Assembly (NCBI RefSeq): GCF_050003625.1
Contig: NC_134398.1
Location: 63,744,891 to 63,808,890, forward strand
DNA length: 64,000 nucleotides
Direction of reading: 5' to 3'
Source: Haematobia irritans
Lineage: Eukaryota; Arthropoda; Insecta; Diptera; Muscidae
In this document: one piece after another, positions 1 through 12,962 of the stretch
How positions within the stretch are numbered: position 1 is the first letter of the stretch
Layout of the letters: every line of letters starts with the position of its first letter
The notes under the pieces: generated by a model
Told to the model about the DNA's origin: nothing
Database searches by the model: none
The model's input: only the letters and a program-made list of their open reading frames with translations
Made by a program: the position numbers and the translations under genes

Positions 1-43
1 CAACGGTTAAAACTAGAAGTGTCCATATGTAATAGGTACTTTT

Positions 44-126
44 AGTTAATGTGGTATCACAATGGACTGAATAGTCTAAGTGAGCCTGAATCTTAATCGG
101 GCTGCCACTTTAACCTAACCTATAGG
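44..126 (+). repeat. 3' tail of a tRNA-derived SINE
   Basis: The tail motif (ATGGACTGAATAGTCTAAGT, then GCCTGAATC...GGGCTGCC and CTAACCTAACCT) recurs at 2145-2185 next to a tRNA-like head. This copy has lost its head or starts inside it. It is a dead fragment with no coding content. Confidence 0.6.
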
Positions 127-228
127 TTCAATTAATGTTTTATTGTATAAAAATAAATAAGAAATCAGACTTAAACTTAACTAACAATTAATTTATAATA
201 AAGCAACTAAAAGTAGTTCCACACTTTT

Positions 229-360
229 CCAGCAAAAAAAAAAAAAAACAATTGGGAGTTGTTATAAAGGCACAACTTTAAAAACACTTCCAAAAATGTC
301 CTCACAAAGAAGTTACAAGGACACTACACAGGAAGTGTTTTAATTCAATTTATATAATTC
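229..360 (+). mobile_element. Fragment of element D (CCAGCAAAA terminus)
   Basis: It begins with the D terminus CCAGCAAAA and continues with the D-specific phrases CACTTCCAAAAATGTCC and AGGAAGTGTTTTAATT, which also occur at 17660-17720 and 59690-59730. Only the left ~130 bp are present; the HINE at 363 follows directly. Confidence 0.6.
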
Positions 361-362
361 GT

Positions 363-1985
<1,623 letters not shown>

Positions 1986-1987
1986 TA

Positions 1988-2204
1988 GGTGGGAGCCACA
2001 GTGGTGCAATGGTTAGCATGCCCGCCTTGCATAATGTGGAACGCCGTTCGGACTCGGCTTTAAAAAGGAGGTCCCTTGTCATTGAGCTTAACATGGAATC
2101 GGGCAGCACTCAGTGATAAGGGAGAAGTTCACCAATGTGTTATAACAATGGACTGAATAGTCTAAGTGAGCCTGATACATCAGGCTCCCACCTAACATAC
2201 ACTG
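1988..2204 (+). mobile_element. tRNA-derived SINE, near complete
   Basis: The head resembles a tRNA gene: an A-box-like GTGGTGCAATGGTTAGC and a weak B-box-like GCCGTTCGGACTCGG about 35 bases on. The SINE body (AAGGAGGTCCCTTGTCATTG and the GGACTGAATAGTCTAAG tail) follows. Body fragments recur at 44-126, 6455-6562 and 62665-62760. Pol III transcription is inferred from the boxes. The B box departs from GGTTCGANTCC, so this copy may be inactive. Confidence 0.7.
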
Positions 2205-2786
2205 AGATTTTGATTTTGTCTTTACTTTAAAAATTTTGGTATTGATTCCGAACCAAAGAAGCGGAGAATACAACTAAGGATACTTTTAAGACACAATTCT
2301 CTTTTAAATTTGGGTTTTGTGTACTTGCTTCTAGGAACCAAATTTTAATTTTTCAACTTTTTCTCTTCATATGCTATCAAAGTCCTTTAAAAACGAGTTA
2401 ACTAAAAATTTATTTCCCAAATTAGGACTCGACTTCCAGTAGAAATTACGTTATGTTTCAAGTAAAAAATGCCTTTAATATAAAGTTTTGAAAAACTTGT
2501 CCTATATTTGAACGATTTTTTGCTTTGTAGTCAAGATGCAAAAAGACAACAAATGTAAAGACAATTTCATTAAATTTAAAGAATTTTTCTATATTATTTA
2601 ATTCAAGTTTACCTTAGCCCAAACATTTTTTCCTTCATGTTATGATACTCATTTTTAAGTATAAGGACAATACGACTTCATTGAAAAGTTTATCGATTTT
2701 TTGACAAGGAAAAAAACTTTATATTGGAGAAATGCGTATTCTATGCTAAGCAAAATTTGCATTCGTATTTTAAAGACATGAAATGG
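2205..2786 (+). mobile_element. Family A element A1, right end lost
   Basis: It matches the complete copy at 4066-4708 over most of its length (GTCTTTACTTTAAA, ATTGATTCCGA, GACAAGGAAAAAA, TTTTAAAGACATGAAAT). The match stops at about 2786, where B2 sequence begins, so the right terminus is gone. It has no coding capacity. Confidence 0.75.
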
Positions 2787-3511
2787 TATATATTGGGTCT
2801 ATATCCCGAACCGATTGCAACTAAATTTGGCACAATTAACGATACTATTGAACGTACTCCTTGTGCAGCATTTGGAGCAAGTCAGGAGAAATCGGACGAA
2901 AGATATATGTGGGAACTCTATCTAAGTCTGAACAGATTTCAACCAAATATGGCACAATTAACGATACTATTAATCGTACAACTTATGCAAAATTGGAAGG
3001 AAATTAGGGCAAATCTATGGCGTTTGAGGCCATATGAGTCCCAATCGGACGAAAGATATATATGGGAGCTATATCTAAATCTTAACCGATTTGGCTGATA
3101 TTTTGCATATTTGACGAGAGCCCCAAAACATTTGGCTGTCCGAAATTTTAAAAAATACTGTGATAAATACGTCAAATATGAATAGATCTGTGATAAATAT
3201 ATATGGCAGCTATAACTAAATCTGAACCGATTTTTTCAAAATTAATAGCGATTGTCTTTTAGCCTAAAAAGTAAGTAAAACTCTGTGCCAAATTTGAGGA
3301 CGATCAGACTTGAACTACGAGCTGTACTTTGCACACAAAATTACATATACAGACAGACGGACGGACAGACAGACGGACATCACTAAATCGACATCGAATT
3401 TAATTCTAACACGATCGGTATACTAAACTATGGGTCTCAGACTTTTCCTTCTTGGCGTTACATACAACTGCACAAACTTATTATACCACAGTAGTGGTGA
3501 AGGGTATAAAA
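2787..3511 (-). mobile_element. HINE element B2, 3' truncated
   Basis: Read on the minus strand it starts at about 3511 with TATACCCTTCACCACTACTG and continues with GTAACGCCAAGAAGGAAAAG and a GTCCGTCTGTC block. It then runs into a tandem array of GATATAGCTCCCATATATAT units. It abuts family A at 2786 and lacks the conserved 3' hairpin end. The 124-residue plus-strand frame at 2724-3098 is a product of the array. Confidence 0.75.
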
Positions 3512-4065
3512 ACATAAGCATTCATAAATATTTGACATAAACATTTTTGTGCCATCTTAATTGCTGTGTATTAACGGATTTCCAGGTGTACAAAGGTCAC
3601 AACGTTCTGGATAATAGTTTTCATTCGACTCTTCGCATATCATATTGTTCTTATTACAGATCTCAAATAGGCAATTAAAATTTGACGAGTGATTTATTTC
3701 TGATATGTACTATTTCTAGTATAGCCGCAATTATAGTGTCATTTTTGAGTCTTATCTTTTGCTGTATAATTTAAGTCAGTTAAATGCCATTTATTTGATT
3801 TTAAATTGGTTTTCATTTCAACCATAGAAGAATGGTTTGATACCATTTCAGAAATCAACTAAACATCGAGTATGTGTGTTAACATATATCATCGTACTAA
3901 CAATCCATTAGGATCATTTTATCGATAGCAAAAATCATTTAAAGACTTTCCCCTTCGCTTAGTTTTATACCAAACAAGAACGGACGTCCAGGCCGAATCT
4001 AATGTACTATCCACCATTGATTGCAAAGTTCTATTAAGGGCTGTCATTCACTATCGTATTACTTG
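3512..4065. other. No recognised feature
   Basis: AT-rich sequence with no open frame, repeat match or termini that I can see. Confidence 0.5.
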
Positions 4066-4708
4066 CACTGAAAAAAGCATGTCCGGTTTTAAAGATTTTG
4101 TCTTTACTTTAAAATTGTTGGTATTGATTCCGAGCCAAATAAGCGGAGAATACAAGTAAGGATACTTTTAAAACACAATTCTCTTTTAAATTTGGGTTTT
4201 GTGTTCTTGCTTTTAGGAAGCAAATTTTAATTGCTCGCTTTTTCAGCTTTTTGTTCATGTGCTATCAAAGTCCTTTAAAAACGAGTTAACCACATTTTTT
4301 TTTTTCAAATTCAGAATCGACTTCTAGTAGAAATTATGCTATTTTTCAAGTGAAAATGTCTTTAAAATAAAGTGTTGAAAAACATGTCCTATATTTGAAC
4401 GATTTTTTGCTTTGTAGTCAAGATGCAAAAAGACAACAAATTTAAAGACAATTTCATTAAATTTAAAGAATTTTCTGAATTACTAAAGTCAAGTTGACCT
4501 TAGCCCAAACATTTTTTCTTTCATGTTATGATACCCACTTTTAAGTGAAATCACTTTAATTATAAGGACAATACGACTTCATTAAAAAGTTTATCGACTT
4601 TTGGACAAGGAAAAAGAAAGAGAAATGCGTCTTCTATGCTAAGCAAACTTTGCATTCGTATTTTAAAGACATGAAATCGTTGACCTCACGACATTATTTT
4701 TTTCAGTG
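4066..4708 (+). mobile_element. Family A element A2, complete with 3-bp target duplication
   Basis: The termini are inverted: CACTGAAAAAA at 4066 and TTTTTTTCAGTG ending at 4708. The flanks are TTG on both sides (4063-4065 and 4709-4711). CACTG ends with a 3-bp duplication fit the CACTA/CMC-EnSpm superfamily as known. With only 643 bp and no frame this would be a non-autonomous MITE. The rest of the family (2205, 4799, 6131, 10457, 14858, 16245, 23405, 62184) shares its interior. Confidence 0.75.
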
Positions 4709-4798
4709 TTGGTTGTGGTAAGAGTTGCCTATGGCACAGTTTTTAATATTGTTCATATAAGTGAATTCATATGGAACCTATAGCCGATTTAATACCTG

Positions 4799-5317
4799 CA
4801 CTCAAAAAAGTTTACTTGGACTCATAGATTTTGATTTTCTTTTAAGGATTTTGAGCCAAAGATGTGTCTCTTTAAAATAAAGACATTTTGTAGCCACCTA
4901 TCTGGCTTTAAATCTACTATCAATAAAATTGAAATGCAATTCTCATTTATTTCAAAAAAAAAAAAAAACAAAAAAACTTTAAACCGAAGATGAAAAATCC
5001 TCAAAATAAGTCTTAGCTTATATTTGAAGTGTTTTAATCTTAAATCTAATTATGCAATATTTCAATTTTTTAAGGACGATTTCTTTAAATCAAAAATGTA
5101 TGTCTTTACTTTAAAGAAAATGGGCTTTAGTTCAAAGGCTTGCGACATTTCCAAAAAGTGTCCTAAATTAAATTTAATTTTTTTTAAATATTGATTATAA
5201 ACTTTCTTTAAATTAAAGTCTCATTATTGTAAAGAAATTTATCCTTATATTGCGTAAACTGCGTATCCTATAATTAAGTTACGTAATCTTTAATACGACG
5301 ATAATAGTTTTTCAGTG
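4799..5317 (+). mobile_element. Family A variant A3
   Basis: It opens with CACTCAAAAAAG and closes with TTTTTCAGTG, like A2, and keeps GATTTTGATTTTCTTTTAAGG and GAGCCAAAGATG. The middle differs from A2 and instead matches the elements at 14858 and 62184, so this is a second subfamily. I see no 3-bp flank duplication. Confidence 0.6.
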
Positions 5318-5324
5318 TATATTA

Positions 5325-5460
5325 GCCACTTTGGTTATTGATCGGTTTATATGGATATGGACAAATTTTTACATTAGGGACCATATACTAATATAACGTA
5401 CCAAATTTTATTCGGATCACAAAAAATTTGCTCCTCCAAGAGGCGCCAGAAACAAATCTT
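5325..5460 (-). repeat. HINE C-family repeat-unit fragment
   Basis: One degraded C-family unit: GACCATATACTAATATAACG, GTACCAAATTTTATTCGGATC, TTGCTCCTCCAAGAGG. It matches the units in 18830-19700. Strand is given relative to the TATACCC head of the family. Confidence 0.6.
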
Positions 5461-6130
5461 TACTACATCACGAAGAATGTTATTTCCATATTTCATAAAA
5501 ACATCCCTGCAATAATTATTAAAATATTGTGAAATTCACTATATCCGACTCCATTTTACGAGCGTGCAACAACATAAATATTGACATGTTTTTTAATATC
5601 GAAATAAATTTGTATTTGTACAAAAATCCCAGTATAACTTAATGCTCTTTTGAAATGCATAAAAACTCTATACACGATGAAACTTTCCTGACTCTATGTA
5701 TTTTTATTCAAAAATATTTTAATTTGTGTAATTTATTAAAATGTGGACTCTTTTGGTGAGGTTTTCTGGTTGATGTAAGGTTTTTAAATGAAATACATGC
5801 TGTGGTTTCCATATACATCCTTAGAACATACTCCTTATGCTATTTATAATTTGTCTAAAATTAATACCATATTAAAGGAAGTTTTTGAGCGGGATCCCGG
5901 TAAATTTGACAACCATTCCCATCTTCCTTAATACGTTTAGCTTTAAAGTCAAGACACAAAAAATCATCGAATTCAAGGGCGACTTCAATAATTTTGAAGA
6001 TTTATTTTCAATTTTGGAGGACAGGAAATCTTTGTACTCACTTAACATTTTTTTTATGTGTGATGAGATACTGACATGACATGTAAATTCACGAGGCTCA
6101 AAAAGTCAAATCTGGAGATCAGGTTATATG
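5461..6130. other. No recognised feature
   Basis: AT-rich, with only short chance frames such as 64 codons at 5885-6079. No repeat match seen. Confidence 0.5.
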
Positions 6131-6394
6131 CACTGAAAAAAAAGCATGCCCGGTTCCAAAGATTTTGTCTGTACACTAATGATATTGATATTGATATTGA
6201 TTCCGAACCAGAGAAGCGGAGAAGTGAAGCCAAATTTCTTTCATGTTACGATACCAAAGTCGGATTATGAGTACGTCAACTATAATGACAAAACGACTTC
6301 ATTGAAAAGTGTATCAACTTTTGCACAATTTGGCATTCGTATTTTAAGGACATGAAATCTTCGGCCTCTCCACAATATTTTTTTCAATGTGAGG
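6131..6394 (+). mobile_element. Family A element A4, internally deleted
   Basis: It keeps both ends (CACTGAAAAAAAAGCATG at 6131; TTTTTTTTCAATG ending at 6389) but only about 260 bp, so roughly 380 bp of the interior are missing relative to A2. An imperfect ATTGATATTGAT run (6184-6200) is expanded inside it. Confidence 0.7.
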
Positions 6395-6395
6395 A

Positions 6396-6562
6396 GCCAT
6401 GCTGGCTCATGTGGATTATCGCCTCTCAGTAAAGCTGGTGACATTTCTGAGTGTTTCAAAGTTTCTTAAACGGTTTCACCCTAATGTGAAAAGCCGTGCG
6501 GACTCGGCTATAAAAAGAAGGTTCCTTGACATTGAGCTAAACATAGAATCTGACAGAACTCA
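6396..6562 (+). mobile_element. SINE fragment
   Basis: It contains GCCGTGCGGACTCGGCTATA, the B-box region of the SINE at 1988, followed by GGTTCCTTGACATTGAGCT. The head is too diverged to show an A box and the 3' tail is missing. Confidence 0.55.
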
Positions 6563-6639
6563 TTGAATATTTTGACTTAATCAAAACTTAAAAAGAATTT
6601 CGTAGGCTCAAATTTTAAATGAATTTTCTTTGTGCGCAA

Positions 6640-6800
6640 GCACGATATGTGTGGTAGACACGCACACTCACTTACGTTGAAGAAATTAAACCCATTCTCA
6701 TGCACGAACAATTTTTAGAGTCTCACGGTCAATCACGACTTACTACAAATTCACGTGGCCTCATTCATGAGACTCACGACATTTTCAAATGAGCTAAAGT
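6640..6800. repeat. TCACGA/TCGTGA-rich stretch
   Basis: A cluster of CTCACGG, TCACGACTTAC, CTCACGACATT and CACGTGG motifs like those at 23740-23800, 52925-53720 and 61990-62070. It is probably the end of a hAT-like element with subterminal repeats; no terminus is visible here. Confidence 0.45.
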
Positions 6801-6884
6801 AACAAAAATACCCGAGTAAAAATTGAGAGATCTATTTGATATGATTAGTTATAAATTGATCCGAAAAATGATAATATTTAATTA

Positions 6885-7440
6885 TATTTCTTTTCTCCCA
6901 AACAAAATTTCAGATATCGTTTCCCATTTCTTTTTCGCTGTAAGGAAGTTTGTTTGGAAGAAAAGTATATACGTTTTGTGATAAACGTTTATTCTTTTAC
7001 AGGGTGTAAAAACAATTTCATAAAGACTAACTCATTTTTTTTCTTTTCTGGCTAATTGCATCTTCCCTCTTATCTGTCTCAATTCCACAAGGTTTTTAAT
7101 ACTTAGCAAATTTTTCTGTAATAAAAATAATGTAGAATAAATTATTATATTTTGAAATGTTGTTAAATTTACATTTCGCCTGAACAGAGACCATACAGTT
7201 TGTAGGCCAACACACTGTCCAGTGGGCTACATAACTGTTATTGTCATCAGCAGACAATTATCGCTGTAATTATCAACACACGAGTAACGTAAACAGGCAA
7301 CTATTTATATAGCATAGTTTTGGGCCGATGTAAAATAACTTTATTTAACAGAAGCATACATTTAGTTGGCCGCCGTGGATTAATGGTTGAATATGAACCA
7401 TATGAAAATGAGCTCCAACAAAATGTAACTGGAGTGAGAA
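6885..7440 (+). mobile_element. tRNA-bearing MITE (family T), degraded copy
   Basis: It matches the left two thirds of the element at 44184: CTCCCAAACAAAATTTCAG, GGAAGAAAAGTATATAC, GATAAACGTTTATTCTTTT, then a reverse tRNA-like segment (7185-7250) and the start of a forward one (7365-7395). Both tRNA-like parts are more eroded than at 44-46 kb, and the right end is missing. No protein is encoded. Confidence 0.65.
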
Positions 7441-7654
7441 AATCGACCCAATATAAACTTAGGGCTCATTTTCAATTTTGATTTAATAGACCGTGTGAAT
7501 GTTAACCTTAACTGAGGGAAACAATATGAAGTTTTTTTGGGAATTACGTTAGCCCACTTTGGACTCTGTGTATAGAAGAAAGTCTTAAGCCCCGTCTACT
7601 CAAAAAACAAATTTGACGCAATACAATGCTATTCAGAACAACAAAAGTGTATAG

Positions 7655-8135
7655 TTCCCATTATTGTCAAATCCCAGTGTGTGAAAATATGTCCCACTGC
7701 AAAATGAAGCACAATTGCAAAAAGGAAATTGGGGTTTATTTTTTGAAATATTGGGGTATTTTTTCATAACGCAAACGGACCCCGAAAATAAAATGAAATT
7801 ACTCCCCAAAAAACATAAAAATTTGGTGTTGTTGTTTTCGATGTAATTGTTTGGGGTCCTACCTCATTTAGGTTTTTGGCCAATTTTCATGGGGCCCATA
7901 TGCATAGCGCCGTTGCGACCATTGTCAAATCCTAGAATGCCAAAATAGGCCCCACTTTAAGACGAATCACAATCCCAAACAGGAAATTAGGATTTATTTT
8001 CATTTGAAATATTGAGGTTTATTTTCATAATACAAACTGGCCCAAAAATAAAATAAAGTTTGGGGTTGTTATTTTCCATATAATTTTTTTGGAATCCTAT
8101 GTCTAATTTTCATGGGGCCCATATTCATAGCGCTG
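7655..8135 (+). repeat. Two-copy diverged tandem duplication (about 255 and 215 bp)
   Basis: Units 7661-7915 and 7919-8133 share in order ATTGTCAAATCC, CCCACT, GAAATTGGGGTTTATTTT / GAAATTAGGATTTATTTT, ATAAAATGAAATT / ATAAAATAAAGTT, TTCATGGGGCCCATAT and CATAGCGC. A related GGGGCC/GGGTTC-rich stretch is at 46650-46850. Origin unknown. Confidence 0.65.
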
Positions 8136-9093
8136 CGTATCTCTACTTCCTATTTCCCCACAATCAAGAATATTTATACTTTATGGAGACTGAAACCAAT
8201 ATTTCGAAACGATACAAACAAAATGATAATGTATGTAACGCATCCTATATTGTAGGGTATTTAAATATATGTATGATATGACAAGAGTGAAATGGCTGCA
8301 TTTGCTTTGGTTCTGTCATCAGAAAGGATACCGACAATAATTTCAAATCAAGCAAAGCTATAAGGCAAGTGGTCCTGTATGGGGTTGAATTCAAGACCAA
8401 TACAGATACATTAGATTTTCCCTTTCAATTATCAAAGTCATCGCAGACTCATCACTAGTCATCAATCAGTGTCAATTTGGAAAATCTACAAACGAACTTT
8501 GTGTGCCACAAGTCAGTAACAGTTGTCTCTGGTGTGAAAACTCCGTCTATTCATATGTCTGTGCTGTGTAGTGGTTAGAAGGGTGCACATATATCTCTAT
8601 CCCCCCACCTCATTGCTGTAATTTCTACAGCTTGTCTGCCAGAATCTCTTTTTGTATTCGCACAGAAACGATGATGAGTTGAAGTAGGTACTTATGTTGG
8701 GAAATCAACTTTTGAAAGTTGTTCATTCGTTCTTTGAGATGTGTGAAATATCACAGCCATACTTGTGGTATCTTTGGCATATAAGTGTGAAGAACTATGC
8801 CCAAATAGTTGATGACTTGAAAAATTATAACATTCGAAGTTGAGCTTAGGCAGTTGTGCATTGTGTAACCCATGCGTTATATAAAGAGATGTACTATTCT
8901 TTAAAGTTATAAAATGGATGTAGTAATGGAAACAATTATAATGTACCATACAAATTGCCAAAACAAAATCTTTGCTATCACAATATTGGACAATGTTTCA
9001 ATCCAAATAAGAGACAACGAAAACATCTATACAATATATGGAATTTTAGGGAACAGTTGTTAAATGAAATCATCCAAATTAAGATAGGTTATA
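8136..9093. other. No recognised feature
   Basis: No long frame, termini or repeat match seen. Short frames on both strands (up to 89 codons at 8692-8961) show no domain I recognise. Confidence 0.5.
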
Positions 9094-9506
9094 CACGCAA
9101 AGAAAAAAGTTTTGAAAACGTGTACCGAAAACGTTTTTCTTTTGTTAGAGTTTTTTGAACTTCTTCGAAAGTTTTAAAATTTTATCACCAAACAAAATTT
9201 GTTACAAAATTTTTATTTTTTTTTTAATAAAAAAAAAAAAATTATTTTTGAACCAACACCACAGTCCATTTCGTTTATATCAAGCACAGTCCAGTCCAGT
9301 ACAGTCCATTTCGTTTTAGCCAGAAAATATTGTTTTTTGAGTTAGTCTTTATGAAATTGTTTTTACATCCTGGAAAAGAATAAACGTTTATCACAAAAAG
9401 TATATACTTCTCTTTCAAATAAATTTCCTTGCATAGAAAAGCAAATGAGACACGATGTTTGTTTGTCAAAAATTTTGTTTGGGAGGAAAGAATTATTTTT
9501 TGCGTG
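9094..9506 (-). mobile_element. Family T MITE, internal deletion of the tRNA-like part
   Basis: The ends are inverted: CACGCAAAGAAAAAAG after a TA (9092-9093) and TTTTTTGCGTG ending at 9506. It has the same outer segments as 45243-46149 (CGAAAACGTTTTTCTTTTG; GAATAAACGTTTATCAC) but jumps from one arm to the other at 9270-9330, skipping both tRNA-like sequences. TA-flanked termini fit Tc1/mariner-type mobilisation. The left TA survives; the right flank has changed to GC. Confidence 0.7.
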
Positions 9507-9629
9507 GCACAGGGCTTCAATTCCATATGATACCATTACAACTTTTATTGTTCTAAGAAATATTATTAAATATACCTTTCCCAAAGTTCGTATTAAAAAT
9601 GCTAGAGTGGGAACATATATTAAAACTTT

Positions 9630-10070
9630 GCATTTGTTTCGGCAATTAGCTTGCTTCCCGACGATTAGCTTGCTTCCGCACTAATTGTTTCGGCAATTAG
9701 CTTGCTTCCACACTAATCGTTCTTCGGCGATTAGCTTGCTTCCGCACTAATAGCTTCGGCTATTAGCTTGCTTCCGCACTCATTGTTTCGGCAATTAGCT
9801 TGCTTCCACACTAATCTTTTCCCGAAGATTAGCTTGCTTCAGCACTACTTGTTTCGGCAATTAGCTTGCCGACGATTCCGCACTAATAGCTTCGGCTATT
9901 AGCTTGCTTCCGCACTAATAGCTTCGGCTATTAGCTTGCTTCCGCACTAATCGTTTCCCGACGATTAGCTTTCATCCGCACTAATAGCTTCGGCTCTTAG
10001 CTTGCTTCCGCACTAATTGTTTCGGCGATTAGCTTGCTTCCGCACTAATAGCTTCGGCTATTAGCTTACC
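9630..10070 (+). repeat. Minisatellite of 32-34-bp hairpin units (about 13 copies)
   Basis: The unit is about ACTAATNNN-loop-NNNATTAGCTTGCTTCCGC. Each unit holds a 7-8-bp stem. Four copies (9746, 9882, 9914, 10046 regions) read CTAATAGC-TTCG-GCTATTAG, a perfect stem with a cUUCGg loop if transcribed. Others pair CTAATTG with CAATTAG, CTAATCTT with AAGATTAG, and CTAATCGT with ACGATTAG, so both arms change together. A few units carry one mismatch (9780, 9845, 9990). Seen directly; any function is unknown. Confidence 0.9.
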
Positions 10071-10456
10071 AACAAACCACCATCACCACCATCGAATTAT
10101 CAACCGAATCACCAATCGATCATCAACCGAATAGTCAACGACGCCGAATCGTCGACGACAATCTCGAACCATCATTGCCGAAGAACCCATCAACGGGATC
10201 CGAACCGACACCATACCAACGACTTTAGCCGAACCAAACCGTCAACAACCGATCCGCCGACATCTTTACAAAGAGGCTACATAATAAATCACCGACTTCC
10301 CAGCATTCATTGCAAACGTAAGCATTATACGTATAGAAGGTCAAATAATAAAGTTCGTATTATTATTATATAAATACCACCAAATCGTGTGTTCTTAATT
10401 TAAGGTCGACCACTGTTCTACCTCAGCCGGCGACAAAAGCACATTACAGGAGAAGC
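10071..10456 (+). mobile_element. Possible LTR-type 3' region after the hairpin array
   Basis: It is more GC-rich than its surroundings, with many ACCGA/CGACG words (10090-10300). A polyadenylation-like AATAAA (10347) comes next, and the stretch ends in CGGCGACAAAAGCACATTACA, just before family A sequence. The U3-repeat, AATAAA, CA-end order is what an LTR would show, but no second LTR or primer-binding site is visible. It may be something else. Confidence 0.25.
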
Positions 10457-10905
10457 ATATCTCTGATATAAAGTTTTTTTTCCTTGTCGAACAGTCGATA
10501 AACAATGAAGTCGTATTGTACATCAACTTGGCTTTAATAATTCTGTAAAATTAATCAAATTGTCTCCAATTTGTGGCATTTATGCATCTTGATTACAAAG
10601 CACAAAAGCGTTTACAAATAGGAGATTTTTTCAACACTTTATTTTAAAAACATTTTTACCTGAAACAAAACATAATTTCTACTTGTAGTCGTCTCCTGTG
10701 AAAGCATATAAAGAAAACAAGCAGAAAAAACGAATTTCAAATATATTTCCTAGAATCAAGTACGTAAAACTTTAATTTAAAAGAGAATTGTGTCTTAAAT
10801 TTGTTTCTGCTTCAGTTCTCCGCTTCTTTTGGCTCGGAATCAATACCAAAATCATTAGTGTAAAGGCAAAATCTTTGCAACTGGACATGCTTTTTTTAAT
10901 GTAGT
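10457..10905 (-). mobile_element. Family A element A5
   Basis: Reverse complement of the A2 interior: CCTTGTCGAACAGTCGATAAA, CAAAAGCGTT, GGCTCGGAATCAATACC, ending in GACATGCTTTTTTTAATG near 10901. The left side is truncated at the junction with the preceding LTR-like stretch. The small frame 10772-11002 is incidental. Confidence 0.7.
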
Positions 10906-11035
10906 TAGTGGACCCATGGGGATTTTCGTAAAAGAGATCGGCATAGTAATCGGTTCTTTGCAAATTAGAATCTAATTGATTCCACATGTAAAATTTTGCC
11001 ACATTTATTATTAAAATTTTAAGAATTTATATTAA

Positions 11036-11538
11036 CCCTTTCACTACCGAAATAAACCTAATGCAAAACGCTTTAATTTTTCTTCTGCTTTTAATTGTAC
11101 TAACAGCATATAGACAACCTATGATGATGACCCACATCAATTAGTTCATGACCTATATAAGTTTTTTCTAAAAACTTGATTCTGGAATTAATACCAAATG
11201 GTCTTACGAAAATAGCCGCCGTTTGTCCTATTATAAATATCGAAGTGTGAGAAAACAGAAAAGAGTCCGACAAAATATGGTCTATAGTTCTTGTAGAAAT
11301 GTCCATTTACCACAGACATACAATGGAAAAAGAGTCAAAATTTCGTATTTTTCGTTTATTGTTAAAGAAGTTCATACAAATGCATTTTAGTGCTCACCAA
11401 TATGGGAAATATTTATAGCTTATTTGGATTAAAGCCTCTACTTTAAAATAACGTCGGGAAATAAATCGAAACTAAGTGAGGAAATAGAGTTTGTTGTCGT
11501 TTTCCAATGTCCTCCTAGTGGACATCGGTAGTGAAAGC
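11036..11538. mobile_element. Candidate TTAA-flanked (piggyBac-like) MITE, right end decayed
   Basis: TTAA (11032-11035) is followed by CCCTTTCACTACCGA. The reverse complement TCGGTAGTGAAAG sits at 11525-11537, about 500 bp away. The right terminus has lost GGG and the flanking TTAA, so the assignment is tentative. TTAA targets and CCC starts are typical of piggyBac. Confidence 0.4.
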
Positions 11539-12962
11539 AACATCCGCATCTACCCAGAAGAGGGTGCGCAAATTTTTTAGTCGTTATAACTTTGAATTCG
11601 AGCATTATTATAATATATATAACATTATATATGTGAAATCCTTTATTTATATTGCATAACAAAAAATTTTCAAACAAAAAGTCACTTATCCCAGTCGAAA
11701 GGACTCGATGAGAGAAGAAAAGTTATTTATTGAATGTGGTAGAAATAGGAGCCTTTATAGTTTTTTCGCCCAATTCGATTCGGAGCACTTTTTTCAATTT
11801 TCTTATATTTGCTTTTTGTCGTGCACAAGCCTATTCGAAGTAATGGATGTTCTAGTGAAGGCAATGTACTCCACGAATACTTCGAATATTTCGATTAATA
11901 AATAGAACAGAAACACTGTAAAGCAATTACAGTGTCAAGCATTGCAGAGACATCACATTCAAAAGGAATCGTTGTGCAGTTCCTTTCAATATTTTGGTTT
12001 CACAATCGTCGATCAGTTGATTGGCAAAAGTCAGTGAATGCAAGCTGTGAGCGGGTCTATGCTTTTTATTATATGTGCCAACAACAACAACAAAATAGGA
12101 ATGGGAGTGTGTGTTTCATACTCTTATAGTTGAGAGAACGAAATAACTTCATCTACACAGCAATGGAAATTATGAAACGAAGGGAATTGGAATTCCGATT
12201 ACATTCGAATACTTCAGAAAATTTTTGGTGATTGCTTTATAGGGTTCTATTTGTTCTGTGTCATCATTTGCAAGGTTTATGTTTTCCTCGTTTTAGAAAT
12301 GGTTAATGAAGTTACTATTCGAATTGTGTGGCGTGTGCTTGAAGTAATTGCTTGTGTATTCGTTGCAGAGGTTTGATATGTACTAAAAAGTTTTTTTTTT
12401 TTATAATTTTATTGGCTACATTTCTTCCAATGATTGTTTTGTACAATGTTCAATAGTTAAAGTGATAGTCGAAAAACGGAAAAAATCGGTGACAAATGTA
12501 TTTTTTCCACATTTTTAGGGTTTTGAGCATGAAGATTTAATTTTTTCGACTTAATATATTCAGAATTTTTGTTGGCCGAGTCAAGAGCTACAACTTTGAT
12601 GAATACTGCAAAACAAATCACACTATTTTACATTTCTCGGCCATGCGAAATTATGAAAAAGTTGCATAACAGTCTCAAAAACGAATTTTGCGAAAAAACG
12701 TACTGAAGTACGTTATTGAAATATGTATCTTTCAGACTGAAAAAATATTAAACATTTAGAAAAATCGGGCAATAATAGCAACCTATAGACCAGAAGTAAT
12801 TGAAAATATGTTAAAAATTTTAAAAACGGCCGGTATTAAGTTAGATGTATCGGGCGAAAATAATAATTTTTATGGGTACTTTTCCTTAATATTTCATAGA
12901 AATATTCATATTACAAGAAATCAAATTATTAAATTAATACCTCATTTCCCTTCAAAGTTATA
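11539..12962. other. No recognised feature
   Basis: AT-rich. Small frames at 11708-11905 and 11932-12129 show no domain; the second encodes a short QQQQQ run from a CAA repeat (12081-12092). Confidence 0.5.

Noticed and set aside
8692..9158. Small genes at 8692-8961 (minus) and 8955-9158 (plus)
   Set aside because: No domain, no homology that I recognise, and the plus frame runs into a MITE terminus.
9630..10070. CRISPR array
   Set aside because: Regular repeats, but units are contiguous without unique spacers and the genome is eukaryotic.
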